Positions 31,123 to 43,181 of a DNA stretch of 64,000 nt are shown piece after piece. The notes under the pieces are model-generated. The model searched no databases. It saw only the letters and a program-made list of their open reading frames with translations, and was not told the DNA's origin. Position 1 is the first letter of the stretch. Each line of letters starts with the position of its first letter. This DNA is from Macrosoma leucophasiata (lineage: Eukaryota; Arthropoda; Insecta; Lepidoptera; Hedylidae): positions 620,001 through 684,000 of the forward strand of contig JAWQUS010000002.1 of the NCBI GenBank assembly GCA_036365455.1, read 5' to 3'. Both the position numbers and the translations under genes were made by a program.

Positions 31123-31436
31123 AACGTAACTTCACGCCTGCAATCCCCGAAGGAATAGGCAGAGGTAAATGCATGCATTCAAGCATACATGCAAACACCC
31201 ACGATTCGTTGGTTACGTTTTGGCCCATGTAACAGTGGAGATCCTGTTGACATATGCGGGCACATTACCAAACTTAGAGGTACTGGGAAATTTCCAGAGA
31301 AAATAGAAAAATCCCAATAGAACCAGAGATAAAGGACTTTACAACATTATCTCTGATTACCCCCGCCCGGGAATCGAACCCAGGACCTCAGCGTAGTAGT
31401 AGTGGCCTGCTATCACTAGGCCACCGAGGCAGTTAC
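31123..31436 (-). mobile_element. tRNA-derived SINE S1, full length
   Basis: The minus strand begins at the tRNA-like head (TGCCTCGGTGGCCTAGTGAT, B box GGGTTCGATTCC), continues through TAGTCCTTTATCTC-like and TTTCCCAGTACCTC blocks and ends GGGATTGCAGGCGTGAAGTT. It is a reference copy for S1, closely matching 56450-56757. Confidence 0.8.
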
Positions 31437-31544
31437 TTCCAACTAGAACTATCGATTCGGTATCAACGAGTCGTCAACAAGGCGATCAACGTATCGGTCA
31501 CTAGTGGACAATATGGTCAAGTGGGAAGTTGCTTACAAGCCTAT

Positions 31545-32012
31545 AGACATCTATATAAAAACCAGAGGTCAAAATGTAGATGCGTTGCCATCCCTGAGAC
31601 CTAAGGTCATGTCTCTGTGATAGTCTACTGGTGGTAGAGCTTCAGTGACGGAGCTCGCGGGCGTAGGCACCACCGCATTACCTAATATACTTGCCGCTAA
31701 TGTACGGCCCTGTAATTTCCGGCACAGAGGCATAACACCTTAAGCCTCAGGAGTGGTAACGCATCTGCATTTTGACCTTGGTCTTCATGTGGGTGTCTAT
31801 AGGCCGCAGTCATCACTTAACATCAACGTGAACTGCATGCTTGTTTGCCAAGCCCATTACATAAAAAAAATAAATAGTTATTACGGGGCCGTATATTAGC
31901 ATCTAACCGGAACACGATAGTCCCGAACGCTATCATTTAGCAGCAGATAGGTAAGTTAATGCGGTGGTGCCTACACCCTCAAGCTCCTACACTTGAAACT
32001 CTAGAACCAGTA
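31545..32012. repeat. Three R1 pieces in alternating orientation
   Basis: 31545-31622 is the minus 3' part, 31624-31870 a plus copy and 31871-32012 the minus 5' part ending in CTAGAACCAGTAAA. The whole is a nested palindrome. Confidence 0.7.
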
Positions 32013-32149
32013 AACCCGCATTATTGATTTTACTACTATGTTTTGACCTCTTTTCGGTTGATTAAACTACACTAACGAAGTATACTCTTCCACAGGCGAT
32101 GGAGTCGTCACGTCCCCACGCCTTCCCTTAGTAACTCGAACATCATCAT

Positions 32150-32690
32150 CATCGTCATCATTATTTCAGCCAAAAGACGTCCACTGCTGAACAAAGGTCT
32201 CCCCCAAAGAATGCTACAACGAACGGTATCGGGCCGCCCTCATCCCGCGATTGCCTGCGACCTTCACCAGGTCGTCCGGTCCACCACGTGGGGAGCCTGC
32301 CTACGCTTCGTCTTCCGGTACGCGGTCGCTACTTCAGAACTGTTCTGACCCAACGGCCGTTAGTTCTACGAGCTATGTGCCCTGCCCACTGCCACTTTAG
32401 TTTCGTTATTCGGTGGGCTATTTTGGTTACTTTGGTTCTCATGCGGCTCATAATGAGCGACCAAGTTTCGGTTCCGTATGTCATCACTGACAACACACAC
32501 TGGTCAACCTGCTTCTTCAGACACTGCGGTAAATTGGACGAGAAGATATATCATAGCTTCCCGAACGCTGCCCATTGAGATGGATTCGGCGTTTGACCTT
32601 TCTCGAAGTTGGACCTACCGGACTGGACCGTTTGTCCCAGGTATACATATTCGTCAACAACTTCGAGTGTAGTATCCTCGACCACTCGAA
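32150..32690 (-). pseudogene. RTE-type LINE C-terminal fragment
   Basis: The minus-strand sequence encodes pieces such as RPTGRR-like and RWTDDLVKV-like tracts and ends near GACGTCTTTTGGCTGAAAT, the same layout as at 46330-46735. There are several frameshifts. It is an old copy of a LINE tail of a type abundant in Lepidoptera. Confidence 0.65.
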
Positions 32691-32984
32691 CATGCGACCT
32701 CATAATGAACATGCGTAACTAATTTGATAATTATTTCTCGGTCATTATATGATAACATATTGTTAAATCAGATAATGTGCATTATTTATAGCAGAAAGAA
32801 ATGTTTTGGATTTTGACACGATTGCGATTGACGTCATCGGTAATATGACGCAGTTTGCGGTTAGAGAATGCTGATGGTGCGGCACCCGGGGGACTTGTGA
32901 AGGCTCGCGTAATACGACTGCCCGAAATAAATACACGTCCGATCTCTTTGTTTTTTGTAGATGACATTATGATATGATCTGTCT

Positions 32985-33170
32985 CGGTAGTGTAATGGTA
33001 GCACTATTGCTTGCTTGCTATCAGAGGCTAAGTTGTATTTTTAAATTTACTTTATCTCTGGTGGTATTGAGATTTGCCATTTTCTGGCTGTTTCTCAGTG
33101 CCACCCTCGTATTTTTGTAAGGAGAATGTCGGAGATGTCAATAGGCTCACCACCTGAGCCAATAAGACAA
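32985..33170 (+). mobile_element. SINE S1-like, diverged
   Basis: The tRNA-like start TCTCGGTAGTGTAATGGTAG and the later GAGATGTCAATAGGCTCACC block occur in S1 order. The middle is diverged. Confidence 0.45.
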
Positions 33171-33246
33171 TCGATTAATTTGTGAAGTTAGGATCAAGCG
33201 AGAGTCATTCATGTATTATAAGAGTGATTAATTGGGGGAAAATGGA

Positions 33247-33295
33247 CGGCAGCATTGTAACACCGAGGAAACACCTCGGTGTTACGAAGCTGCCG
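33247..33295. repeat. Short near-perfect hairpin
   Basis: CGGCAGC, ATT, GTAACACCGAGG, loop AAACA, CCTCGGTGTTAC, GAA, GCTGCCG: 19 paired bases with one symmetric 3x3 internal loop. See findings. Confidence 0.85.
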
Positions 33296-33661
33296 TGCAT
33301 TTTTGGCGCTTATATGAACAGGGTTCACGAAATATCGAGACACATTAAACTTTTTGAGGATTGTAAAGCATGTTTGTCAAAAAATACCTAAGTAAGACTC
33401 ATGAACTTTTGTTTAATATTGTTGATTACTTTTCATATCCTTGATTTCTATAGATATTGTCAAATTTTACTAGCTTTTAAGTGACATTTCTGCTTTGGAG
33501 ACACCCTACAGCTAGGGGATTGTTGTTGAGTAGTTAACGAACTTTTTCATTATAATAAAGTTTATTATGATGGGAGTTTTACTGCGAGCAGAGATAGATC
33601 AGGGTGATATCTTACAATTATTGTGACTTATTAAATAATCTATACTTTCTTCTTATTAACG

Positions 33662-33836
33662 AAATATTGATCAGAGGCCGATCGCCTAACTCTAATGTTT
33701 TTCGTTTAGCTTTCGGTTATGACATCGTCCTGTCTGTTTCGTACAGCCTAACTTTTTCGTCGGCATAGGCGGTACGAAACTGACAAGATAACGTCCTTAA
33801 CAAAAGCATTATTAAGTTAGGCGGTCGGCGCCCAAA
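33662..33836. repeat. Foldback element, candidate MITE
   Basis: GGCCGATCGCCTAACTCTAATG (in parts) at the left pairs with CATTATTAAGTTAGGCGGTCGG at the right, with an inner pair CTGTTTCGTAC and GTACGAAACTG. A GGGAGTTTTA/AAACTCCCAT pair further out (about 33570 and 33840) may mark the true ends. Confidence 0.55.
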
Positions 33837-34474
33837 TTGAAACTCCCATTAATCAGTGGGAGTTGTACGCTTATTCGCCACTTTCTGGTCTGCGAAGTCG
33901 ACTTTTGTTCGTTTTATGATTGACTATTATCATTTTGTTGTTAGCGAATAATTTAAATATTTAAAAACTATATCCTGTATCAATATTTTATTTGCTTAAT
34001 ATCACAAATAACAAACCACATAATATAAACCTGTTTACATAATATTGTTGTTGTCACAATATGATAAATGTATGGCGTGTGTGTACGCGCTTTGTGTGTG
34101 TAAAGTAATTGCATATATGTGTGTGTTCAAAGCAAACACTACGTCACACAATAAATAATGTATACTACGTCATTTGAACCTTCGGGGGTATGTCCAGGGC
34201 AAATATTACGCAATAATTACATCAATGTTAGAAGATCTAGGGCCGCTAGGCGTTTTAATTTATTGAGTAACAAAAGTAGGCATCGGGACGTGACGGCCCC
34301 ACCGCCCACTAGCGCAAGAATTTTCTACTACTGGAAGTGAATTCTTCCACAAGTGCAGACAGTCAATCGAACAATGGCGGGCAACCATTCCAGTGGGGCG
34401 GTAATAAAAATAAGAACGCAGAATGGACCGGGATAAAAAGACCGCTACTGCGTTCGCCAATCTGCCTTCCAATC

Positions 34475-34676
34475 GTAGTGTTCAGCACTATCGTGTTCCG
34501 GTCAGGTGGTAATGTACGGCCCTGTGATTGCTAGCACAGAGGCATAACACCTTAGGCCTCAGGAGTGGTAACGCATCTGCATTTTGACCTTGGTCTTAGT
34601 GTGGGTATAGGCTGCAGTCATCACTTAACATCAATGTGAACTGCATGCTTGTTTGCCACTTCCATTACATAAAGAA
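34475..34676 (+). repeat. R1 repeat, 5'-truncated
   Basis: From GTAGTGTTCAGCACTATCGT to TTCCATTACATAAAGAAAAA. Confidence 0.75.
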
Positions 34677-35295
34677 AAAAAGAGCTAATATTAAATCCCT
34701 GAATCAACAGATGGACTCTATAGGGTCCGAGACCAATAAGAAATCAATTATCATATTTTTCTGGTGGCCCTGGGATAGTCCATTGTCGCCCGTTGTCCGT
34801 AACACTAGCAGGGATCAAAGGCCCAACTCCCAACAACAAAGCCGTGAGGCTTCTCACACTCTCCCCTCCCCTTCCATGCGAACGTATTTTCTGAACGACT
34901 TCCATCTTATCTGGAGAGTATTTTCATCTTTTGTGCCACAGCACGGTAACAGCTAGCACTAAACAAACATATGATAACGCAATCTGTTGTTGTCCGTACG
35001 GGCGTTGTGTTATTGTCTGACTGGATCCGCGTGTCGGTTCGTCATATTATCGGTAAATATATCGATATTTAGCGATTGTGCTACACGTGCTAGACTGTCT
35101 CGACAATTGTACTAATCACTTCAATCGCTTATGCGTGTTGGGAAACAAAAGATCGGTACATCGTAAATTATAATTATCGTTAGCTGTAAGGTTACTAGGT
35201 AACTGAATATTTGCTTCGATGACCTGATATACGAGTAGCTCACATTGAAGCGGCGCGGGAACGGTGAAAAATTAAGTGGACTGTATATTTTTACT
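34677..35295. other. No gene seen
   Basis: Unassigned sequence between an R1 and an R2 copy. Frames up to 106 codons run through the R1 tail and have no recognisable domain. Confidence 0.45.
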
Positions 35296-35668
35296 GTAAG
35301 CGCGCATGGTTTTACACCCCGCGGCTGGTGTAGATCGTAAACGATCTACTTGGTTAAGCGATACGGGCGCGGTCGGGTGTGTGATGGATGACCGCTAGTG
35401 GCAAATTAAAATGCGCGTTTCCGTGCTTCGGAGGGCACGTTAAGCCGTCGGTCCCGGTTACTATCGATAGATAGCAGTCGTTAAACCGTGTCGGAGGCCT
35501 TATGGGCGGTTTGTAAACATCCGACAGCGGGTTGGCCACTAATCCTTGTCTCCTCCAACCTGCATTGGAGCAACGTGGTGGAGTAAGCTCCAGGCCTCCC
35601 CCCAAAAAGGGGAGAGACTTGTGCCCAGCAGTAGGACGTATAATGGGTTGCCATTATTATATTATTAC
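35296..35668 (+). repeat. R2 repeat, ATT tail
   Basis: TAAGCGCGCATGG to TTGCCATTATTATATTATT. A few bases are inserted near the start relative to 27165. Confidence 0.8.
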
Positions 35669-36197
35669 TGAAGTGATTCCCAGGGGTGGATGAAAAAAAT
35701 GAGTTCAGGAATCGTACGCACCTTACTTGTTCTTCTATTCTTCAAGCTGGACTCGGTGCGTGGCGGCGGTGGCGTGGCGAACCTTTATCCACGTTTATTC
35801 CCGTAATTACCACACTAATGATTATTTATTTATCACAATTGTTTAAAGGCCTTTTATTTTATTATTGTATTTTTCACACCCACGAGGTAAACAGCGGAAC
35901 AGCGGAATAAAATACGAAGCGCGAACAGCGGAGAGCGGCGGCGGACGATGACACACGGTGTGATGATGTTCGGTGCGCACAGGTGGGAGAGAAAAAAAAA
36001 TACACGAAATAAGATCTACTACTAAACCCAAGTACTTAAAATATCGGCGGTAACACACAGGCTGCTGGGACAGGTACGTAGGTACGTGCGCCAGTTCTAC
36101 TTCCGTGTCAGGAGTTCAGGAATATTGACATAGTTTTAATTTTCATCTATGATACTTTTGGAGTTGAAAAATATGTCAATTGAATATCAATAACTTT

Positions 36198-36258
36198 TAA
36201 CTGGTGGTAGAGTTCAAGTGTAGGGGCTCGAGGACGTAGGCACTACTGCATTAAGCCA
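36198..36258 (+). repeat. R1 5' fragment
   Basis: AACTGGTGGTAGAGTTCAAG to GTAGGCACTACTGCATTA only. Confidence 0.6.
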
Positions 36259-37585
36259 AAAACTACGTTTTTCCTTTTTTTATAGGTAGGTATTTTTGCA
36301 CATTGAGAACCTCCTTCGATTTTTGAAGGCAATTAAAAAAGTAACTGCTGCTCAACTACTACATTAATCAACTACTTGAACTGACTAGCTTCGCTTAATT
36401 CTGATACAACTGGTCTGCACTTGTCTAAAATTTCCGCAAGCTATTTTTAGAATACGGAAATGGGCGAAATAGCTCGCGTAACGGTGAGCGTGTTTGATAA
36501 GGAGAACAGATAAGCGATGATAAATACAGCGATCAACACGTGGACGTCTGTTTGCTTAGGCCCCTGACATAATGGCGGACACCGACTGGATCAGGTGTGG
36601 TGTCACTGCGAGCGTTTTGTCAAGTGGACTCTTGGACGTGTAGTAAATGCTTAGGGCGAGGTAACAGACCGCATTTCGAATTTACATTACCTGAGTCGTA
36701 CTTCCAAACCTTATCTTATTTGGACGTCAAACTCTAATTTTAATTTACTTATTTTGCATTTTGATAGGATGTGTTTCCAGAGTTAAAAAAAAATTACACA
36801 TCTGTGAAACAAAGAAAACATTGAAAATTCCGCTATAAGGTACTGTCTCGGTACATAGTCGTAGTGTGGTGTATGAATCTCAGCCTTGAGACCCTATCCA
36901 AAAAGGAGGAATTCTTGCGAAAGATTCACGTGTTACCGGGATACTGGGCTACGCCAAACAGCTTGGTATACGGGTTGGCGATAACAGTGGTGATAGTGTT
37001 ATCACAGGACGTTGCTACCCATTCTGCGTCATTGCACTTACTACCGCCTTATTGGAATGGTTTTACCCCCATTGTTCTGTTGACTGTACGAACGGAAAAA
37101 AATCAGTCGTGTCTCTTCCATTAATGGACGATCCGACCACATCCCGACGCCTAAGTACATAAAATTTACCTAAGGGTAGCAACAGCTATTCACAAACGGG
37201 AGCTGAAGCCGTTAGCAACATCTTTCCAAAAAAAGGTAACCAACATTAAAACCAAACTGACCCTGAGGTTGGGTGTTTTTTTGCGCGACATTCAAGGAAA
37301 TGCCTCCACGTGTGAGCCGTGAACTCTGCTGACCTCGTCGTTTTACAGAACCGCCATGTTTTCGCTAATAGTTCGAGATACGGTCGTCAGAAATCTATAG
37401 CTTCATCTGTTATTTGTGATGACTTAAATTTAATATTGACAAATATAACAAATATTCTTATGTCCGGTTTCTTAGTTTATAATTCAATGTAAGTTGGATA
37501 GACAGCACGACCGACCAACTCCGCTCATTTTACCGCTTGACTCTTTAACAGATTCAAGTCTAACAGTCTCAAACTATTCGTCAAC
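36259..37585. other. No gene seen; diverged repeat at 36960-37100
   Basis: 36970-37090 resembles 2630-2735 (CACTTACTACCGCC and ATTGGAATGGTTT blocks). The 86-codon frame there has no recognised domain. The remainder is AT-rich and unassigned. Confidence 0.4.
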
Positions 37586-37784
37586 TATGTATGCTAAAAA
37601 TATATTTTTAAAATCGTATTGAAGTGATAAAAGTCGCAAGTATCCATTCTCACCAAAAGTTCTGTCTGTTAATATAATTGTGTAGTGGCGAGTAGATAAT
37701 CTCCTATTCGTTTTCAAGACTATCGTACCTTTTCAGAAACTCAATAATAATTTAATTATTCTTTAACTGAATACTTTCCTTGAA
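37586..37784 (+). repeat. R4 repeat, copy 1
   Basis: 199 bp from TATGTATGCTAAAAATA to ACTTTCCTTGAA, almost identical to 47431-47629 (about 7 differences by eye). Confidence 0.85.
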
Positions 37785-37867
37785 ATAGCATATGATACAT
37801 CACATGAAGAACTTAGAAATCAGCGGACATTGGGTATCATCAAATAACAGAGCGTATATTTCTGACA

Positions 37868-39498
37868 CCAAACTCAAACTCAAAAATTCATTTAATCACT
37901 TGGAAATAATAGAATTTGCTTGTGATAGGTCAAATTACAAATATAAAATTAAAGCGAATAACAACTGATACGTTGATTAATATGTCAAAGTAAATAAATT
38001 AATAATAGTCCAAAAATACTTAATAATAAAAATAGGTATCAACAGAATGTTCCATACTCTCTTTTACAAACGGCAAGATAAGACTAAACAAAAAAATATG
38101 GGACATTCTTTGTCATTCACTGGCAGAGTTCCAAAGCCCACATTACTGAGAAAAAACCTGCCAAAACAAAACTCAGTAGGGTCTTTTCAAAATATATTCC
38201 TTAAAACTATTTTCACAATATGAAACTTATAACTATGTTTTACAATATCAAGTACAATGCACATTCATTTCACAAAATTATTGTTTAGTCTTGTGGAGCT
38301 AGACCAGCATTTGTCCAGGCATCTCTATCCTTTAGATAGTCATCGAGTCTATAGTACGCATTTTTACATAGTGTGCGTTTAATACATGACTTAAATTTAT
38401 TATCTGTAAGTTCAAGAATGTTGGACGGAATTTTGTTATAAAACTGTATACAACATGTTAAGAAACATTTATGTGTTTTCGATAGGCGAAAACTTGGAAA
38501 TACTAATTTATTTTTATTTCTGGTATTATAAGTATGTATATCATTAATTTTCTTAAATAAGTGCAAGTTTTTCCTAGCATACAATATATTTTCATAAATA
38601 TATTGGCAAGGGACCGTCATTATATTTATTTGCTTGAATAATTCTTTCAAGGAGTCACGACTGTTTAAGTTATATATCGCTCTAATAGCTCTCTTTTGTA
38701 ATATAAATATTGAATCAATTTCAGCTGCCCGACCCCACAACAAAATACGGTCGGACATGACACTGTGAAAGTAGCTGAAATAAACGAGTCTCGCAGTGTC
38801 GACATCCGTTAACTGTCTAATCTTCCTGACGGCATAAGCAGCAGAACTTAGACGTTTTCCTAACAGTTTAATATGAGGACCCCATTGCAATTTTGAATCA
38901 AGCGTTATACCCAAGAAGACAGCTTCACTAACAAATTGTGTTTTATCATTGTTGAAGAATATTTCCCCTTCTTTACTTTTGACATTTGGAAGAGTAAAAC
39001 GAATACATTTAGTTTTTTTACTATTTAATGCAAGATTATTTACTGTAAACCAATTATGTACTTCTTGTATGGCTTTATTAATAGTATCATAATTTGGTTC
39101 TTTTCTATTCACTTTAAAGACCAGCGAGGTATCATCGGCAAATAAAATTGTTTTAGGCTCACTGATGGGCATCAAATGGAGCAAATCATTTATATATACT
39201 AAAAACAGAAATGGACCTAATATCGAGCCCTGTGGTACACCCATTTCTACTTTAGAGCCTGGTGATTTTACTCCGTTAACTTGTATTTTCTGTTCCCGGT
39301 TTTCTAGATATGATTTAATAAGTCGAAGGGCTTTACATCCAAGGCCATAGTGCTCAAGTTTGCACATTAACGTATTATGGTCCACGCAGTCAAATGCTTT
39401 TGAAAGGTCGCAAAAGATTCCTATAGCATCCTGCGAATCTTCCCAAGCTTCATAAATATGTTTAAGTAAAGCAACACCGGCATCAATTGTATTACAAC
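37868..39498 (-). mobile_element. CR1-type LINE copy 2, 3' half
   Basis: Minus-strand copy of the LINE at 21168-25640. It contains the RT C-terminal half and 3' UTR and ends in the same TTTTGAGTTTGAGTTTG tail (37868-37890). The Gypsy element at 39499-44661 separates it from its 5' half (44662-45982). Confidence 0.9.
38285..39494 (-). pseudogene. LINE ORF2 C-terminal part (intact frame, split gene)
   Basis: Open from the Gypsy insertion point to the TAA after AGLAPQD. It holds LSKAFDCVDHNTLM, GVPQGSILGPFLFLVYINDL and FADDTSLVFKVN (catalytic DD), then the thumb/connection region and a C-terminal tail with ISEPKTI and ILQKRAIRAIYNLNSR. It lacks the indels of the plus copy, so the LINE ORF was readable when the Gypsy element inserted. 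It is broken now only by that insertion and the 5' truncation. Confidence 0.85.
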
Positions 39499-40108
39499 TT
39501 TAGCGGGAGGAGGGTGTATGTAATGTAGATGGTGTAAAGGTATATAACATAAACACTGACAGTTTTTGGTATGAATATAATGTTCTGACCGTTACACATA
39601 ACACACTCACTAAGTTAGAAGGTGCAAGAAGTTAGATGAAGCAGAAATACAAGCACAGAGATATAATAGTTCGGTAGAAAGAATAGTTGAGAAATGGAAG
39701 AGAAAGCGGGTTACATAAACTAAACTTATATGTAAACTAAAGTACGTTAGGCATAAACGCGGGCGAGAGGCAAGCGTTCCGTGTCAAATCAGAGTCGAGA
39801 CTGGTTTTGCCGCCATGCGCCAACGCGGTCCGTGCCGTATGCGCGCGCAGCGTGCGCGCGCAACACATCGCGCGTTATGTAGTATTTATGTACCGATACG
39901 TCTAGTGTTGTAGCGTGGTCGGTCCCCGTCGTCGTTGATACCCGGTACCAGAAATCAGGTATCGGGTGTGTACCAGTTTAGTTAATGATTGTGTTACAAT
40001 ATAAATTTGTATAAATTATAAATATGTTTTAGTAGGTATGTATAATACTTTACTGTATTTATGTTTGTATAATTAATATTTGTGTAGAATGTAGGAAAGG
40101 AGCCTACA
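39499..40108 (-). repeat. 3' LTR of the Gypsy element
   Basis: 610 bp, TGTAGGCTCC at its 5' end and CCCGCTAAA at its 3' end on the minus strand (TG start, but no CA end). Apart from three adjacent differences near 39503-39507 and one near 39558, it matches 44052-44661. Confidence 0.93.
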
Positions 40109-43100
40109 CCACCCCCCTCCAGAGACCGTCAAGGGCGATAAAATCTGTAAATTGTATTTTACGACCAGAACGAGTGACGTACCCCTGAGGAACCTCAGGA
40201 ACGGGTTCTTCATCCTTCACACAAAGTATATAAGCTGGTTTCAGCCGATCGATAGATACATTCGATTCCTTATTATTTAACAAAATTTTAAATACTTTGT
40301 CACCTCTGGCAAGAACCTTATGTGGCCCAGTGTAGGCAGGCTGTAAAGAACCTCGCAATGCGTCTTCGCGGAGGAAAACGTGATCGCAAGTTTCAAGTTC
40401 CTTGTAAACGAATACTTTTGGCTTGCAATGCCGTGAAGCTGGGACTGGCTGCAACTTAGAGGTTAAAATTTTGAGCCTCGCAGAAAATTCAGATATATCA
40501 GTAGTACCGCTGGTAGTGGACTCAAAAAACTCACCAGGTAATCTTAACGGCTCGCCATAGACTAATTCAGCCGAAGACGACTGCAAATCTTCTTTAAAGG
40601 CAGTTCTTATGCCTAACAGAACTAACGGCAATGACTCTGTCCACCTGTCGTTCGAGTGGCAAACTATCGCGGCCTTGAGCTGGCGATGAAAGCGTTCAAC
40701 GAGGCCGTTGCAAGCCGGATGGTAAGCTGTTGTCCGCTTATGCTCAAACCCTGCAATCTTTGCCAAAGATTGGAATAAGGCAGACTCAAACTGTCGACCA
40801 CGATCAGTTATGATGTCTGTGGGACAGCCAAATCGAGCAATCCAGGTTGACAACAAAGCTTTTGCAACGGTTTCCGCTGTTATATCTTCTATCGGTACTG
40901 CTTCCGGCCATCGCGTAAATCGATCTACGGCCGTAAGACAGTATCGATAGCCTTGAGATAGAGGAAGGGGTCCAATCAGATCAATATGGATCTGCTTGAA
41001 TCGCATGCGCGGCGTCTTGTAGGTGCCAAGGGGGGCAGTCACGTGACGAGTGACCTTAGCTCGTTGACATGGTAGACAGGCACGCGCCCAATCCCGACAG
41101 TTTGCTCTCATGCCGGGCCAAACAAAGCGCTCGGCTACTAATTTGACCGAAGCGTTGGCACCGGGGTGACTTAGCGAATGCAAACTATCAAATATTTGTT
41201 TGCGAAAAGGTTTAGGTACATAAGGCCTGGAATTCATTGTACTGACATCGCAGTACAGAGGAATTTGACATCCAGGGACATGTAGCTTCCGCAATTGCAA
41301 TGAAGAGCCTTCTGCAATGAGTTTCTCCAATTCAGGGTCTGTATTTTGGCTATTGGCTAAATTTTCGAGGCTGACGGGTGCTACTAATTCTTCGACTCGT
41401 GACAATGTATCGGCAACAACGTTGTCCTTGCCTGATATATGCCGAATGTCCGTCGTAAATTGTGATATATAATCTAAATATCTATACTGCCTAGGCGAAC
41501 AGTTGTTCTTCCGTTCATGGAATGCGAAACTGATTGGCTTGTGGTCAGTATAAATTATAAAATGCCTTGCTTCAAGCATATGTTTAAAGTATTTAATAGC
41601 TTCATAAATAGCCAGTAACTCCCTGTCATATGGCGAATATTTGACTTGAGAAGGACTCAACTTTCTAGAAAAGAAAGATAAAGGCTGCCATGCATCGTCT
41701 TTATATTGTTGTAAAACCGCGCCGATAGCCTTATCAGACGCATCTGTCACTACGGCAAGTTTGGCAGTACAGTCTGGGTGAGCTAGAAGGGTGGCATTGG
41801 TAAGACTTTCCTTACAGGCCTGAAAAGCTTCTAGTGTGACACCTGACAATTTGATTGGCTGAGAACCTTTAACGGATCCCGTCAATAAAGCGTGTAGTGG
41901 TGCTTGAATTGGGGCAGCTAGAGGAATAAATCTCCTGTAAAAATTGAGCATACCTAAGAAACCTCTCAACTGACGAATATTCGTAGGAGTGGGAAAATCA
42001 ATTATGGCTTGAACTTTCGAATTTAAAGGTTTGCATCCTGCCTCAGAAATTGTGTAACCTAAATAGTTTACCTCGTTTACACCAAAAATGCACTTAGAAG
42101 TGTTAACTAGCATCCCGTATGCTTTCAGTCTGTCGAAAACAATACGGAGGTGCTCCTCCTGCTCCTCTTCATCGCGCGAATAAATTAGAAAATCATCTAA
42201 ATAACAGTACACGAAATCGAGTCCCCTTGTCATTTCGTCGACAAACCTTTGAAAAGTTTGGCCCGCATTTCGAAGACCAAATGTCATGAAAGGGAATTCA
42301 AATAATCCAAATGGGGTTGTGATGGCGGTCTTCGGAATGTCCTCGGCGCTGATTGGTACCTGATTGTAAGCCCGTTCTAAATCTAAAACGCTGTAAATTT
42401 TACACGAAGCAATATTATGTGTAAAGTCATGAATATGCTTAATCGGGTACCTATCAGGGATTGTGCGGGCATTGAGCTTGCGATAGTCGCCACACGGACG
42501 CCATCCGTTAATCTTCTTTGGCGCCAGGTGAAGAGGCGACGACCAAGGGCTCTGCGAAGGTCTAGCTGTGCCATTGGCCAGCATAGACTGGAACTCTGCT
42601 TGCGCTATCTTCAATTTATCAGGAGCTAATCGACGAGGGGGTAAAGATACTGGAGGGCCTGGTGTCGTACGAATATAATGGACAGTGTTGTGTGGTGTAG
42701 TGTGTGGGTATCTACCTGCCGGACGAGTTATCTCAGAGTACTCGTTGAGAATCTTGTGGTAGCGGGACTCACCCGTCACGACTTTGATCGACGACACGCT
42801 GCATTTGGCTGACAAGGCAATAGCTGCTAAAGAAGTAACATTATCTATTAAACGCTTATTACGACAGTCAACAATCAAGCTATAAAATTTTAAAAAATCT
42901 ACACCTATAATTGGCTTGGTTACATCGGCTACAACAAATCGCCATTCAAAATTTCTGCGCAAACCAAAATCTAAATTTAAATTTATATATCCATACGTGT
43001 AAATGGTAGAACCGTTTGCCGCACACAAGTTATAGTCTGTCCGAGAGCGACGATCACTTACAGCCGACCGTGGGAAGACGCAGAGGTCGCTACCGGTGTC

Positions 43101-43181
43101 AACCAGGAATTGCATCTTCGAAGAACGATCGGTGATAAACAGGCGACCAGTAGAAGAAACAGGGCAGTCGTCAGCCGCCAT
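40104..43181 (-). CDS. Gypsy Pol polyprotein
   Basis: 1025 codons from an ATG that overlaps the gag stop (TAATG), though the protein is probably made by frameshift from gag. Protease: [13 protein letters not shown] (catalytic DTG, about residue 28). Reverse transcriptase: [16 protein letters not shown] and [11 protein letters not shown] (catalytic YLDD). RNase [17 protein letters not shown] and [11 protein letters not shown]. Integrase: zinc finger H...HPGAN...CLPCQRAK, then [23 protein letters not shown] and [18 protein letters not shown], the D,D-35-E core. No stop or gap interrupts it. The stop codon TAG (40106-40104) lies inside the 3' LTR and the last codons overlap the polypurine tract. 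Length is usual for a Gypsy pol without env. Confidence 0.95.
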   Translation of the reverse strand: MAADDCPVSSTGRLFITDRSSKMQFLVDTGSDLCVFPRSAVSDRRSRTDYNLCAANGSTIYTYGYINLNLDFGLRRNFEWRFVVADVTKPIIGVDFLKFYSLIVDCRNKRLIDNVTSLAAIALSAKCSVSSIKVVTGESRYHKILNEYSEITRPAGRYPHTTPHNTVHYIRTTPGPPVSLPPRRLAPDKLKIAQAEFQSMLANGTARPSQSPWSSPLHLAPKKINGWRPCGDYRKLNARTIPDRYPIKHIHDFTHNIASCKIYSVLDLERAYNQVPISAEDIPKTAITTPFGLFEFPFMTFGLRNAGQTFQRFVDEMTRGLDFVYCYLDDFLIYSRDEEEQEEHLRIVFDRLKAYGMLVNTSKCIFGVNEVNYLGYTISEAGCKPLNSKVQAIIDFPTPTNIRQLRGFLGMLNFYRRFIPLAAPIQAPLHALLTGSVKGSQPIKLSGVTLEAFQACKESLTNATLLAHPDCTAKLAVVTDASDKAIGAVLQQYKDDAWQPLSFFSRKLSPSQVKYSPYDRELLAIYEAIKYFKHMLEARHFIIYTDHKPISFAFHERKNNCSPRQYRYLDYISQFTTDIRHISGKDNVVADTLSRVEELVAPVSLENLANSQNTDPELEKLIAEGSSLQLRKLHVPGCQIPLYCDVSTMNSRPYVPKPFRKQIFDSLHSLSHPGANASVKLVAERFVWPGMRANCRDWARACLPCQRAKVTRHVTAPLGTYKTPRMRFKQIHIDLIGPLPLSQGYRYCLTAVDRFTRWPEAVPIEDITAETVAKALLSTWIARFGCPTDIITDRGRQFESALFQSLAKIAGFEHKRTTAYHPACNGLVERFHRQLKAAIVCHSNDRWTESLPLVLLGIRTAFKEDLQSSSAELVYGEPLRLPGEFFESTTSGTTDISEFSARLKILTSKLQPVPASRHCKPKVFVYKELETCDHVFLREDALRGSLQPAYTGPHKVLARGDKVFKILLNNKESNVSIDRLKPAYILCVKDEEPVPEVPQGYVTRSGRKIQFTDFIALDGLWRGVV
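40109..40121 (-). other. Polypurine tract of the Gypsy element
   Basis: GGAGGGGGGTGG on the minus strand directly before TGTAGGCT of the 3' LTR. It primes plus-strand DNA synthesis and supports TG as the LTR start. Confidence 0.8.

Noticed and set aside
31375..31436. Possible tRNA gene on the minus strand
   Set aside because: The same head recurs at 56690-56757 and elsewhere with a common body, so it is the S1 SINE.
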